Positions 23,332 through 32,800 of a DNA stretch of 64,000 nucleotides are shown in pieces. Each line of letters begins with the position of its first letter. The stretch's first letter is position 1. Position numbers and translations under genes: made by a program. The notes beneath the pieces were generated by a model. It was not told the origin of the DNA and searched no databases. It saw only the letters and a program-made list of their open reading frames with translations. Where the stretch lies: positions 1-64,000 of the forward strand of contig NZ_BDAY01000037.1 in NCBI RefSeq assembly GCF_001612685.1, given 5' to 3'. The stretch comes from Nocardia altamirensis NBRC 108246. GTDB lineage: Bacteria; Actinomycetota; Actinomycetes; Mycobacteriales; Mycobacteriaceae.

Positions 23332-24234
23332 TCAGTCGAGCGCGGCCCAGGACTCCATGATCGTGCGGGCGATCGAGATCGAGCCGGGCAGCAGCAACCG
23401 CGCGCCCGACCCCTGCGCCGACCAGTCGCCGACGGCCAACGCCTCGCGCACCTCCGCGCGGGTGAACCAGTGCGCCTCGGCGATCTCACCATCGGAAAAG
23501 ACCAGCGGCTGCGCCGGATCGCCGACCGCGGCGAACCCGAGCATCAGCGAGCGAGGGAACGGCCACGGCTGGCTGCCGAGGTAGTGAATGTCGCGGACAT
23601 CGACGCCGACCTCCTCCTTCACCTCACGCTCGACGCAGCGCTCCAGCGATTCGCCCGCCTCGACGAACCCGGCGAGCAGCGAGAACAGCGACTGCGGCCA
23701 GCTGTGCTGACGCGCAAGCAGCACCCGCTCGCCGCCATCGTGAATCAAGCAGATCACCGCGGGATCGATCCGGGGGAACTCCTCGTAGCCGCTCTCGGTA
23801 ACCCGCGACCAGCCACCCTTGGTCGAGGTGGTCACCGTGCCGTCGGCGCCGTTGAAGCCTGCCTTGTCGTGCCAGTTCAGCAGGGCGACGGCGGTGGAGA
23901 GCAGGCTGGTGGTGAGGTCGTCGACCGAGTTCGTCATGCCGCGCAGATCGGTCAGCGAGCCCTGCAGCTGCCGATCGCGTACGGCCCACAGCTGGGTGCC
24001 GCGGTCGACACCGAGGAACACCGCGGCGGGGCTCGGCTCGGCGGACAGCTCGATCGCCTTGTCCAGGATGAGCGCGCCGTTCTCGAACCGCACCTGACCG
24101 CGGGAGTTCACCCGCAGCAGTTTGGCGTCGCGCCAGCCCTCCTGCAGCGCCTTGGCGTCGGCCCGCGTCTCCTCGGCACGATCGAGCGCGGAACGGGACA
24201 GCAGCGGAACACTATTGAGCTCAAAGGCCGGCAC
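23332..24234 (-). CDS. nudC: NudC, NAD(H) pyrophosphatase / deNADding Nudix hydrolase
   Basis: 300 residues. The C-terminal Nudix domain has the full box 'GFVEAGESLERCVEREVKEEVG' (GX5EX7REUXEEXGU) followed by the NADH-specific 'SQPWPFPRSLMLGF' motif. This assigns it to enzymes cleaving NAD(H) to NMN(H) and AMP and removing NAD caps from RNA. Upstream, where E. coli NudC has a four-Cys zinc ribbon, this protein reads 'LLNWHDKAGFNGADGTVT' and 'RVTESGYEEFPRID' with no cysteines, so the zinc site appears lost. It is followed on the same strand after a 43-bp gap by the K+ channel gene's end, the same arrangement as in mycobacteria. Confidence 0.92.
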   Translation of the reverse strand: MPAFELNSVPLLSRSALDRAEETRADAKALQEGWRDAKLLRVNSRGQVRFENGALILDKAIELSAEPSPAAVFLGVDRGTQLWAVRDRQLQGSLTDLRGMTNSVDDLTTSLLSTAVALLNWHDKAGFNGADGTVTTSTKGGWSRVTESGYEEFPRIDPAVICLIHDGGERVLLARQHSWPQSLFSLLAGFVEAGESLERCVEREVKEEVGVDVRDIHYLGSQPWPFPRSLMLGFAAVGDPAQPLVFSDGEIAEAHWFTRAEVREALAVGDWSAQGSGARLLLPGSISIARTIMESWAALD

Positions 24235-24277
24235 GCATCGAGACTATCGCGCCGACCGGGCGACGCCCCGGCGTGGG

Positions 24278-25333
24278 TTACTTGGTGGTACGGCGGATGT
24301 AGAGCAGCTTGTCGCCCGCCTCCAGCGAGTCGACCTCCGGCTCGCCGACCCGAGCCAGCACGCCCGCGCGCACCACGCCGAGCACGATGTCGCTCAGATG
24401 CCGCGGCGAGCCGCCGATTTCCGAGGTTTCCACCTCGCGTTCGGCGATCGCGAAGCCTTCCTCCGGGGTCAGCAGGTCTTCCATCATCTCGACCACCGAC
24501 GGCGTTGTGGTCGCGATGCCGAGCAGCCTGCCCGCGGTCTCCGAGGACACCACCACCGAATCGGCGCCGGACTGCCGGACCAGGTGGGTGTTCTCCGCCT
24601 CGCGGATCGCGACCACGATCTTGGCGCTCTTGGTCAGCTCGCGGGCGGTGAGGGTGACCAGCACCGCGGTGTCGTCCCGGTTCGTCGCGACGATCACCGA
24701 GGACGCGTTCTGCACACCGGCCAGCCGCTGCACGTCCGACTGGGTCGCCGAACCGTGCACCGTCACCAGGCCCGAGTTCGCGGCCGCCTCCAGCGCGACC
24801 ACCTCGGTGTCGACCACCACGATGTCGGCGGGCTGGATGCCGTCGCCGAGCATGGCGTCGATCGCGGTACGACCCTTGGTGCCGTACCCGACGACCACGG
24901 TGTGATTGCGCACGCTGTGCCTCCATCGCTGAATCTTGAAAGCCTGCCGAGACCGTTCCGTCAGCACGCCGAGAGTGGTGCCGACGAGAACGATGAGGAA
25001 GAGGACGCGCAGCGGGGTGATGATGATGATGTTGGCCAGCCGCGCCTCTGGCGTTATCGGGGCGATGTCGCCGTAGCCGGTGGTCGACAGCGACACCGTC
25101 GCGTAGTAGAACGCGTCGAGGAACGAGAGCGGGTCGCCCGAATTGTCCCGGTAGCCGTCCCTGCCGATGTAGACGACGAGGGCGGCGCCGAACAGCAACC
25201 CGATCGCGAACAGCACCCGGCGCGTGAGTGAAATCCACGGGCTGGTCTGAACTTCCGGGATGCGGAGCACACCGACCAGCGCGAAATGCGGGCGATTCGA
25301 CAGCCCGAGGGAACGTGCGCGCTCACCGAACAC
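24278..25333 (-). CDS. Two-TM potassium channel with TrkA-N/RCK cytoplasmic domain
   Basis: 351 residues. A first transmembrane helix ('VLFAIGLLFGAALVVYIG'), a pore helix with the selectivity filter 'VSLSTTGYGDIAP' (TxGYG) and a second helix ('VLFLIVLVGTTLGVL') form a two-TM channel subunit. The cytoplasmic part begins with a TrkA-N Rossmann fold ('NHTVVVGYGTKGRTAID', GxGxxG-like, about 133) and continues with a TrkA-C/RCK-C domain ending 'EAGDKLLYIRR'. It should assemble as a tetramer gated by an intracellular ligand or nucleotide. Mycobacterial counterpart: Rv3200c. A 138-bp divergent gap separates it from the DoxX-like gene. Confidence 0.92.
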   Translation of the reverse strand: MFGERARSLGLSNRPHFALVGVLRIPEVQTSPWISLTRRVLFAIGLLFGAALVVYIGRDGYRDNSGDPLSFLDAFYYATVSLSTTGYGDIAPITPEARLANIIIITPLRVLFLIVLVGTTLGVLTERSRQAFKIQRWRHSVRNHTVVVGYGTKGRTAIDAMLGDGIQPADIVVVDTEVVALEAAANSGLVTVHGSATQSDVQRLAGVQNASSVIVATNRDDTAVLVTLTARELTKSAKIVVAIREAENTHLVRQSGADSVVVSSETAGRLLGIATTTPSVVEMMEDLLTPEEGFAIAEREVETSEIGGSPRHLSDIVLGVVRAGVLARVGEPEVDSLEAGDKLLYIRRTTK

Positions 25334-25472
25334 CGAACTCTCCCACCCTGGTCATCGTCGAGTCGGCAGCCCCCGGCTTCGCTTGTCCCTCCGGCACAGC
25401 ACCGGAGCCTACCCGGTGGCCGCGACCAGACCCGGTCTCGACGCGAACACCCGAGAAATGTAAGGGTGCCTC

Positions 25473-25886
25473 ATGGCAGAAAAAGCACTCGCTCCCGTGC
25501 GCGTCGCCGGGCGGCGGCCCGCACTGTTCCTGGCCGCGCTGTTGTTCCCGATGGGTGTGCTGCATTTCGTCGCGCCCAAGCCCTTCGATTCGATCGTGCC
25601 GAAGTACCTGCCTGGCGAGCCGAGGACCTACACCTACGCCTCCGGTGTCGCCGAGCTCGGCGTCGCCGCGGCGCTGACCGTCCCGCGCACCCGCGGGCTC
25701 GGCGGGCGGCTGGCCGCGCTGCTGTTCATCGCCGTCTTCCCGGCGAACGTGCAAATGACGGTCGACCTGCTGGACAACAAGAAGGTGCCGCGGGTGATCA
25801 AGATCGGCTCGATCCTCCGGTTGCCGTTGCAGATCCCGCTGATCACGCAGGCGCTGAAGGTGAGCCGCTCGGCGCGGAACTCCTGA
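25473..25886 (+). CDS. DoxX-like small membrane protein
   Basis: 137 residues with about four transmembrane helices. Features are 'ALFLAALLFPMGVLHFVAPKPFDSIVPKYLP' near the start, typical of DoxX/YphA-type proteins, 'GVAELGVAAALTVP' in helix 2, and a final amphipathic stretch. The function of this subgroup is unknown; some are linked to redox or thiosulfate metabolism. Its 3' end overlaps the convergent adnB end by 44 bp, an overlap of coding sequences on opposite strands. Confidence 0.75.
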   Translation: MAEKALAPVRVAGRRPALFLAALLFPMGVLHFVAPKPFDSIVPKYLPGEPRTYTYASGVAELGVAAALTVPRTRGLGGRLAALLFIAVFPANVQMTVDLLDNKKVPRVIKIGSILRLPLQIPLITQALKVSRSARNS

Positions 25887-28800
25887 TCAGGTCGGCCAAT
25901 TCGGCAGGACCGGCCAGGCTGGTAGGCGCGATGGTGCGCCCGGTGCGTACGTAATGGAAAGCGGCGCTGATGCGTTCGAGCATCTCCGGTTCCGGCTTGC
26001 CCTCCCTGGCCGCCATCAGCCTGGCCCAGGCCAGGCGATAGACCGCGAGCTGCATGGCGACCGCTGACTCCTCGGCGGGCGTCGGTTCGGCGCCGGTCTT
26101 CCAGTCGACCACGATCCAGCCGCCGCCAGGCTCGGCGAACACCGCGTCCATCCGGCCGCGAATCACGGTGCCCGCCAACGATGTTTCGAACGGGACCTCC
26201 ACATCGATCGGGCTGCGGTTGGCCCACGAGGAGCTCAGGAACGCATCCTGCATCGCGGTCAGCTCGTCATCGATGTGCGCGTCGGCGGCGGTGCTGTCCG
26301 CCGCGCCGGGGAGCTCGTCGAGGCCGAGCAGGCGGGTCGCGCCGAACCAGCGCTGCACCCAGGCGTGGAAGGCGGTGCCGCGGCGGGCGAGCGGGCTCGG
26401 CGGGAACGGTAGCGGGCGACGCAGGCGGGCAGCGAGTTTCGTGGGATCGGCACGCATCTCCACCAGCGCGGTGGCCGCGATCTGGCCGGGCAGCTCGACC
26501 TCCTCGGCGGCCGCTTGCTCGGACTCGAATTCGGCAAGGAGCGCGTCGACGTCGGCGGCCCAGCCGTCGGGGTCGTCCGGATCCGGTGGTGCGTTGACGG
26601 GGTCCGGCCAGTAGCCGAACTCCGCTGCGGCGAAGGCGATGTCGTCCTCGGAGACGGCATCGTCGAGCGGGTCCGGTGGCAGGTAGGCGAGCGGCTCGTC
26701 CGCTGCGGGAGATGCGGCGTCTGCGTGGTCGACGTATGGTGCGTTGTCCATCGGGTCGGGCGGCATATCGTCTGGCGGCTCAGGCAGCACGTCCGGCTCG
26801 GGGAACGCGGCCTCGAGCCCAGCGTCTCCGGTGTCCTGCACGGCCGCAACGCCTTCCGAGGCCAGGTCGGCATGCGCCGACGAAAGACTGTCTCCCGGAT
26901 CGGCATGCTGCGCACGCGGGAGCGCGGGCTTGGCGCGCAACTCGGCCAGTGCGGCGCGAACCAATGCCGCACCCTGCTCGATCGGGTCGCGGCGGTTGCC
27001 GAGGGGATCGCGGGGCCATTCGGCGGTGGCGGGGTTGTCGGTGAAGGGGTTCACCGCGTCGTGGGCAGGCGGGTCGTCCCAGCGGGCGATGTCGATGGCG
27101 CCGTTGGCGGGGCTGCCCTCGGCTTCGCCTGCGTGCTTCAGTTCGAGCAGGAAGTCGGAGGGCCCCTTCGGCGAGGTGCCGGTTTCGGCCCAGTAGTGCG
27201 ACGAAACGAGCAGTACCCGTTCGGTTCTGGTGAGTGCGACGTAGAAGAGCCTGCGTTCCTCGTCGATGCGGCGGCGTTCGAGGGATTCCTTGTGTGACTT
27301 GATCGCGCCTTCCAGGTCGGCGCGGTCGTACAGGTCGGCCAGGTCGAGGACCGGGACACCCTCCTCCGCGTCGTCCTGTTTGCGGTCGCCACGCAGGGTG
27401 GTCGGGAGTTCGGCGAGGGCGCCGAGCCAGGTGCCCGATGCGGTGCCCGACGGGAACACGCCGCGCACCACGTGCGGAACCGCGACGATCTCCCACTCCA
27501 GCCCCTTCGCCGCGTGCACCGTCAGCACCTGCACCCGATCCTTGGCGACCTCGACTTCGCCTGGCTCCAACCCGTTTTCGACCGATTCGGCGGCGGCGAG
27601 GAACGACAGCAGCCCGCTCAGCGCCGCACCGGAATCGGCGGCGTATCCGGCGACCACTTCGGCGAACGCGTCCAGGTGTTCGCGGCCGGCACCCGTGCCT
27701 GCCATCGCCCGGCGGGCCTGTGTCTCCACGCCGACCCCGATGGTGCGCTCCACATCGGCGACCAGTTCCGCCAACGACTGCCCGCTGCGCTCGCGGAGGG
27801 CGGCCAGCTCCCGGCTCAGTGCCTCGATCCTGGCGAAGCCCGCCTCCGAATACTGGTCGCGCGGACCGGGATCGGCGATCGCGTCGGCGAGCCCCGCTTG
27901 CTCGGCGGGCTCCGGCGCCACCTCGCGCAAGGCCTCGGCCAGCGTGCTGGAGTCGGTGATCTCCGGCGCGTCACCGCTGGTGAAGCGACTGATCGACAGG
28001 GTGCGCGCGCGACGCGCGAGCGCGGCGATATCGGCAACACCGATCCGCCAGCGCGCGCCGGTGAGCACGCGCATCGCGGCGCTGCCCGCACCCGGTTCCG
28101 CGATCAAACGCAGCGTGGCGACGATATCGGCCACCTCGGGGGTGGCGAGCAGGCCGCCGAGCCCGACGATCTCGACCGGCAAGCCTTGGGCGCGTAGGGC
28201 TTCCGCGAGCGGCGACGCATCGGCGTTGCGCCGGACCAGCACCGCTGAGGTCGGCGGCGGCTCCCCCGCGGCACGCCGCACCGCCCATTCCTCGGCGATC
28301 CGGACGGCGAGCCACTCCCTTTCGTCGGCGACAGTTTCGGTCAACGCCAGCGCAACAATTCCTTGACCCGCATCGGGTTTCGCCCGCAGCGCGTCGACCG
28401 TCACCCCGCCGCCGTCGAGGGCCCTGCGCCGCAACGGTTCCGCGACCAGATTGGCCAGCGCCAATGCCTCGGGCGGGTTGCGCCAACTGGTCAGCAACGG
28501 CAGCGTCGGTGCGGGAACGCCTGGCGCGCTGGGAAAGTCGGTGGCGAATCGGGGCAGGTTCGCGGCGGACGCCCCGCGCCACCCGTAGATCGACTGCATC
28601 GGATCGCCGACCGCGGTCACCGCCAACCGCTGCCCGACCGCGCCTTGCTGATCAGCATCGATTGCCTTCCTGGCACTTTGCCGCCCGCCAGACTTCTCCC
28701 CACGCCCAGCCTGACGCGAGGAGCCTGGCGGGTCGCCGCGCTCGGCCTGGCCTCCGATGTCGGCCTGTCGCGCTTGGCGTGCAGTGCCCGCAGACACTTC

Positions 28801-29751
28801 CCCCGCCAATCGTCGGCCGATGCCAGGGGCGGGTCCGGCACCACCGAACAAGGCGGCCAACAGGACTCGCTGGGCGTGGCCGGTGTCCTGATACTCGTCG
28901 AGCAGGACGAGGCCGAAGCGGGCGCGTTCGGCGGCGGCGACCTCGGGATGTTCGGCGGCGAGCCGGGCGGCCAGCGACATCTGGGCGCCGAAATCCAAGG
29001 CGCCGCGGCGACGCAACGCGTCCGCCAGCTGCTGCACCAGCGGGAGCAGAGCGACGCGTTCGCGCTGCACCTGAAGAATGCCGAGCAGGGCCTGGCTCGG
29101 TCCGCCGCGCTGGCGTGGGCCCGCGGGCAAGGTGTGCACCAGCTTCTCCAGCTCGGTGTGCGCCTCGGCCAGCTGCTCGGGCTCGATCAGGTGCTCGGCA
29201 AGCTGCCCGGACAGGGCAAGGATCGCCTCGGTGACCGAGACCGGCGTGCGGTCGGTGTCCAGATCACCGTCCCAGGTGCGCACGACCTGGTGCGCGAGCT
29301 GCCAGAGCTGGGTCTGGGTGAGCAGCGTCGCCGACGGCTCCACCGGCAGCAACAGCCCGTGCTCGGTCAGCAGCCTGCCCGCGTACGAGTGGTAGGTGCT
29401 GATCTCCGGCTCGGCGCCGGACAGCTGCGCCCGCAGCTGCCCGGACGGATCGAGGTCGCGCAGCAGCGGCGCGCCTGCCAACCGGGCCAACCGGGTCCGG
29501 ATGCGAGCGGTCAACTGCTGCGCGGCTTTTCGGGTGAACGTCAGACCGAGCACCGCATCGGGCAGCACGAGCCGATTGGCCACCATCCAGACCACGCGCG
29601 CGGCCATCGTCTCGGTCTTGCCCGCCCCGGCCCCGGCCACGACAAGCGTCGGCCCCGGCGGTGCCGCGATCACGGCGGCCTGCTCATCGGTCGGCGGCGG
29701 CAACCCGAGCGCCTCGGCCAGCTGATGCGGGGAAACCCGTTCGCCAGTCAA
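25843..29751 (-). CDS. adnB: AdnB, UvrD-like helicase with RecB-type nuclease (DSB resection)
   Basis: About 1302 residues. Helicase motifs: Q-motif 'PPTDEQAAVIAAPPG', Walker A 'GAGAGKTE' (about 40), motif II 'VLLDEYQDTGHAQR', motif III 'AVGDPMQSIYGWRGAS', motif V 'LTVHAAKGLEWEIV' and motif VI 'YVALTRTERVLL'. The C-terminal nuclease has 'RGRMDAVF' and 'WIVVDWKTGA'. As the partner of AdnA it forms the mycobacterial-type heterodimeric motor-nuclease that resects double-strand breaks; AdnB is the lead motor. The family is usually about 1100 aa. This one carries a Gly/Arg/Gln-rich insertion between motifs II and III and a long acidic insertion before the nuclease. The TTG at 29751 is preferred because GGGGGTGAG precedes it; GTG 29802 has no ribosome site. 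Confidence 0.92.
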   Translation of the reverse strand: MTGERVSPHQLAEALGLPPPTDEQAAVIAAPPGPTLVVAGAGAGKTETMAARVVWMVANRLVLPDAVLGLTFTRKAAQQLTARIRTRLARLAGAPLLRDLDPSGQLRAQLSGAEPEISTYHSYAGRLLTEHGLLLPVEPSATLLTQTQLWQLAHQVVRTWDGDLDTDRTPVSVTEAILALSGQLAEHLIEPEQLAEAHTELEKLVHTLPAGPRQRGGPSQALLGILQVQRERVALLPLVQQLADALRRRGALDFGAQMSLAARLAAEHPEVAAAERARFGLVLLDEYQDTGHAQRVLLAALFGGAGPAPGIGRRLAGEVSAGTARQARQADIGGQAERGDPPGSSRQAGRGEKSGGRQSARKAIDADQQGAVGQRLAVTAVGDPMQSIYGWRGASAANLPRFATDFPSAPGVPAPTLPLLTSWRNPPEALALANLVAEPLRRRALDGGGVTVDALRAKPDAGQGIVALALTETVADEREWLAVRIAEEWAVRRAAGEPPPTSAVLVRRNADASPLAEALRAQGLPVEIVGLGGLLATPEVADIVATLRLIAEPGAGSAAMRVLTGARWRIGVADIAALARRARTLSISRFTSGDAPEITDSSTLAEALREVAPEPAEQAGLADAIADPGPRDQYSEAGFARIEALSRELAALRERSGQSLAELVADVERTIGVGVETQARRAMAGTGAGREHLDAFAEVVAGYAADSGAALSGLLSFLAAAESVENGLEPGEVEVAKDRVQVLTVHAAKGLEWEIVAVPHVVRGVFPSGTASGTWLGALAELPTTLRGDRKQDDAEEGVPVLDLADLYDRADLEGAIKSHKESLERRRIDEERRLFYVALTRTERVLLVSSHYWAETGTSPKGPSDFLLELKHAGEAEGSPANGAIDIARWDDPPAHDAVNPFTDNPATAEWPRDPLGNRRDPIEQGAALVRAALAELRAKPALPRAQHADPGDSLSSAHADLASEGVAAVQDTGDAGLEAAFPEPDVLPEPPDDMPPDPMDNAPYVDHADAASPAADEPLAYLPPDPLDDAVSEDDIAFAAAEFGYWPDPVNAPPDPDDPDGWAADVDALLAEFESEQAAAEEVELPGQIAATALVEMRADPTKLAARLRRPLPFPPSPLARRGTAFHAWVQRWFGATRLLGLDELPGAADSTAADAHIDDELTAMQDAFLSSSWANRSPIDVEVPFETSLAGTVIRGRMDAVFAEPGGGWIVVDWKTGAEPTPAEESAVAMQLAVYRLAWARLMAAREGKPEPEMLERISAAFHYVRTGRTIAPTSLAGPAELADLIRSSAPSGSPSAPA

Positions 29752-29851
29752 GAACTCACCCCCTGCCCACGGCGGCAGCACGGTCGATCTCCCGCACACC
29801 ACATGGCGGGTGCGGCATCGAAAAGCCTGCGGCCGTCGGCTCGGGCGATGA

Positions 29852-32800
29852 TCACTCGTCGGTCACCTGCCTGCCGGTGTCCTGGACCGGGCAGCTGCCC
29901 GCGACCGAGCAGTGGCGGCAACCGTCGTTGCGCATGGCGAGGTAGCTCGGCCCTTCGGTGGCGGCGGCGGCATCGTGGATGGTTTCGCGCCAGGTCTCGA
30001 GCGCTTCGGCGTCCAGCGGCGGCTGCATGCGCTGGGTGGCGCCCTCTTTGTTGCTCGGCTTGGCGACGTAGACGAGGCGGGCGCCGCCTGGTTCGCCGAG
30101 GGCGCCGGATTCCGCTGCATCCGAACCCGATTCGGCGGCGTCCAGGGTCGGCTCGCCGGAATCGGCTGCCGCCGGATCGGTTTCGTCGTCCGCGCGCGCG
30201 TCCGCCGCGGCCGCGTCGAGCGCGCCCAGCGCGGCGGCCACCTGATACGTCGCCAGCTGTGCGTGATCGACCGCCGCCTGCTTGGTGACCGGCGACTTGC
30301 CGGTCTTCACATCCACGATCACGAAGCGGCCGAGCGCATCCCGCTCCAACCGGTCCACCCGGCCGCGGATGCGCACGTCCCGCTCGGCTTCGGTGCGCGC
30401 GGGCAGCACGCAGTCGACCGGCACCTCCACGCCGGCCTGGGTGAGTTCGCCGCGGGTGTTGCGCACCCACGCCATGAAGGTCTCCAGCATGGTCTCGGTG
30501 CGACGCAGCTCCTGCCGGGAATGCCAGCCGGAGCCGGGATCGACCGACTGCCACGCCTTGTCGAGCGCGGCACGCACCTGCGCCTCCGGCACCCGGCCCG
30601 CCAGCGCCTGCACCAGCGTGTGCACCAGGTTGCCCTTGACCGCGTGCGGGTTGTCGCCGTCGGTGCCGCCGTGGCGTTCCAGCGCCCAGCGCAGCGGGCA
30701 GGTGCGCAACAGCTCAACGGTGGACGGCGAAAGGCCGACCGCGGTCTCGTCCTCGTCCCACAGCGAACGCGCGGAACTCAATTCGGCGGTGCCGTACCAG
30801 TCGTCGGGATGCGTGCCAGGCACGCCGGCACTGGCCAGCCTGGCCAGCTGATGCGCCGCACGCTGCCTGCGATCGGAGTCGGACTCGGGATCGCATACCG
30901 CGCCGCGCAATTCGGCAACCAGGGAATGCATGACCAGCGCGCGACCGGGGTCGGCGATCGGCAGCGCGCCGGGTTCGCCGTCCTCGTCGTGCCCGAGCAG
31001 TTCGGCGAGGAACCGCGACGGCACCAGATCCCGCTCCCCCGAGACCGATTCGACGGCGGTGACCAGCAGCGAACGCCGCGCCCTGCTGCACGCGACCAGC
31101 AACAGCCTGCGCTCCTCGGCGAGGATCGGCGCCGCACGGCTCACCTGCTCACCGGCGTCGATGACGCCCGCCGTGAGGTCGACCAGGTCTTCGGTGTTCA
31201 GCAGCGTGCCGCGCGGCCGGGGATTCGGCCAAATCCCTTCCTGCACAGCGGCGACCGCGACGACGTCCCATTCCCGGCCCGCTGCGGCGTGCGCACTGAG
31301 CAGTGCGACGGCCTCCTTCGGCGCGGTGCGCGGCGCCGAGTCGTTCGGAATCTCCTGTTGCGTCAGGTATTCCACGAAGCCTTCGATGCTCGCGCGCGGC
31401 AGCCGGTCCACATAACTCGCCGCGGCATCGAACAGTCCGACGGCGGCGTCGAGGTCACGGTCGGCCTGCATGCCGACCGCACCGCCGCGTTCGGATTGCG
31501 CGACCCAGCGCCGCTCGAGTCGCGCACCGGTCCACAGCGCCCACAGCACGTCCTCCAGGCCGGCACCGCGCGTGCGCGCCTTGCGCGCTCGCGCCAACGC
31601 GTCGAGCACCCGCCGCAGCGGTGCCGCCTCGACATCGGTCAGCCGCTCCAGGATGGCCGGGTCGCCGGCGCCGATCAGCAGATCTCGCAGCACCTCCGCG
31701 GAGGACTGATCGATGCCGTGCCGCAGGATGATCGGCGGAGCGCTATCGGCAGCCTCGTCACCTCCTTCGTCCGAGCTTTCGACAGCGGCGCGAGGCGCCG
31801 GAGGCGCTTCGGCACTGTCGGCGGGCTCGCCGGTTTCGGCGACAGAGCTTTCGGCATCGGCATGCGGCGCCACCGCCGCATCGGCACTGTCTTCTTCCGG
31901 CTCGCCACCACGCCATTCGGGTTCTTCGGGCACCCAGTCCGGTTCTACGCCATACCAATCGGCGTCGTCGGCGGCTCGCTCCAGATTTCCCGGCGTCGGT
32001 TCCGGCAGCCCCGAGTTCCGTTCCGAGCTTTCGACTACCTGATCGGCCTCGTCCGGCGGCCGCTCCGAGTACTCGTCCTCGGGTGGCGGCTCCGGCCCAT
32101 CCCATTCGGCGTCATCGACACCCGGCACGGTCGCCGGCGCGCCTTGCACCGACCGTCTGTTCCGTTCGGACTCGAGCACGCTGCGCCGCACGCCGCGCCG
32201 CAACCGCCGCAGCGTGATCTGATCGGCGCCACCCAACGGACCGGCCAGCAGATCGAGCGCATCGTCCGGTGTGAACGCCGGTTCCGCTGCTTGCCGCCCG
32301 CCGCGCCGCGGGGCCTCGCCCGCGAGCACCGCGCGCAACGACAGCAGCATCCAGGCCGCACCACGCCGCCGCGCCAGCGGCGTATCGAGCGCGGGTTGCT
32401 GCACCGGCACCCCTGCCGCCAGCAGCGCGCGCCGCAACGGCGGCAACGACAACGGCACCGACCGGACGATCACCGCCATCCGCGACCACGGCACCCCGCC
32501 GGTGAGATGCGCCCGCCGCAAGTGATCGGCAATGAGGGCGGCCTCCTTCGCCGGGGTGGCGAGCACCCGCACGCGCACCTCGGTGCCGTCGTCCTCCGGG
32601 TGATCGGCCCGTTTCGGCAGCGAAAAGCGTTGCGGCGCACTGCCCGGCAACCTGGCCGCGACCCTGGCGACCGCCAATCGCACCGCCCCGCCCGCACGAT
32701 GGCTGTCGGACAATACGATTCGCTGCCCGTCCGGCACGTCCAGGTCGCCGACGAAGCGCGCGTCCGCGCCGCGGAAGGCGAAGATCGCCTGGTCGGGGTC

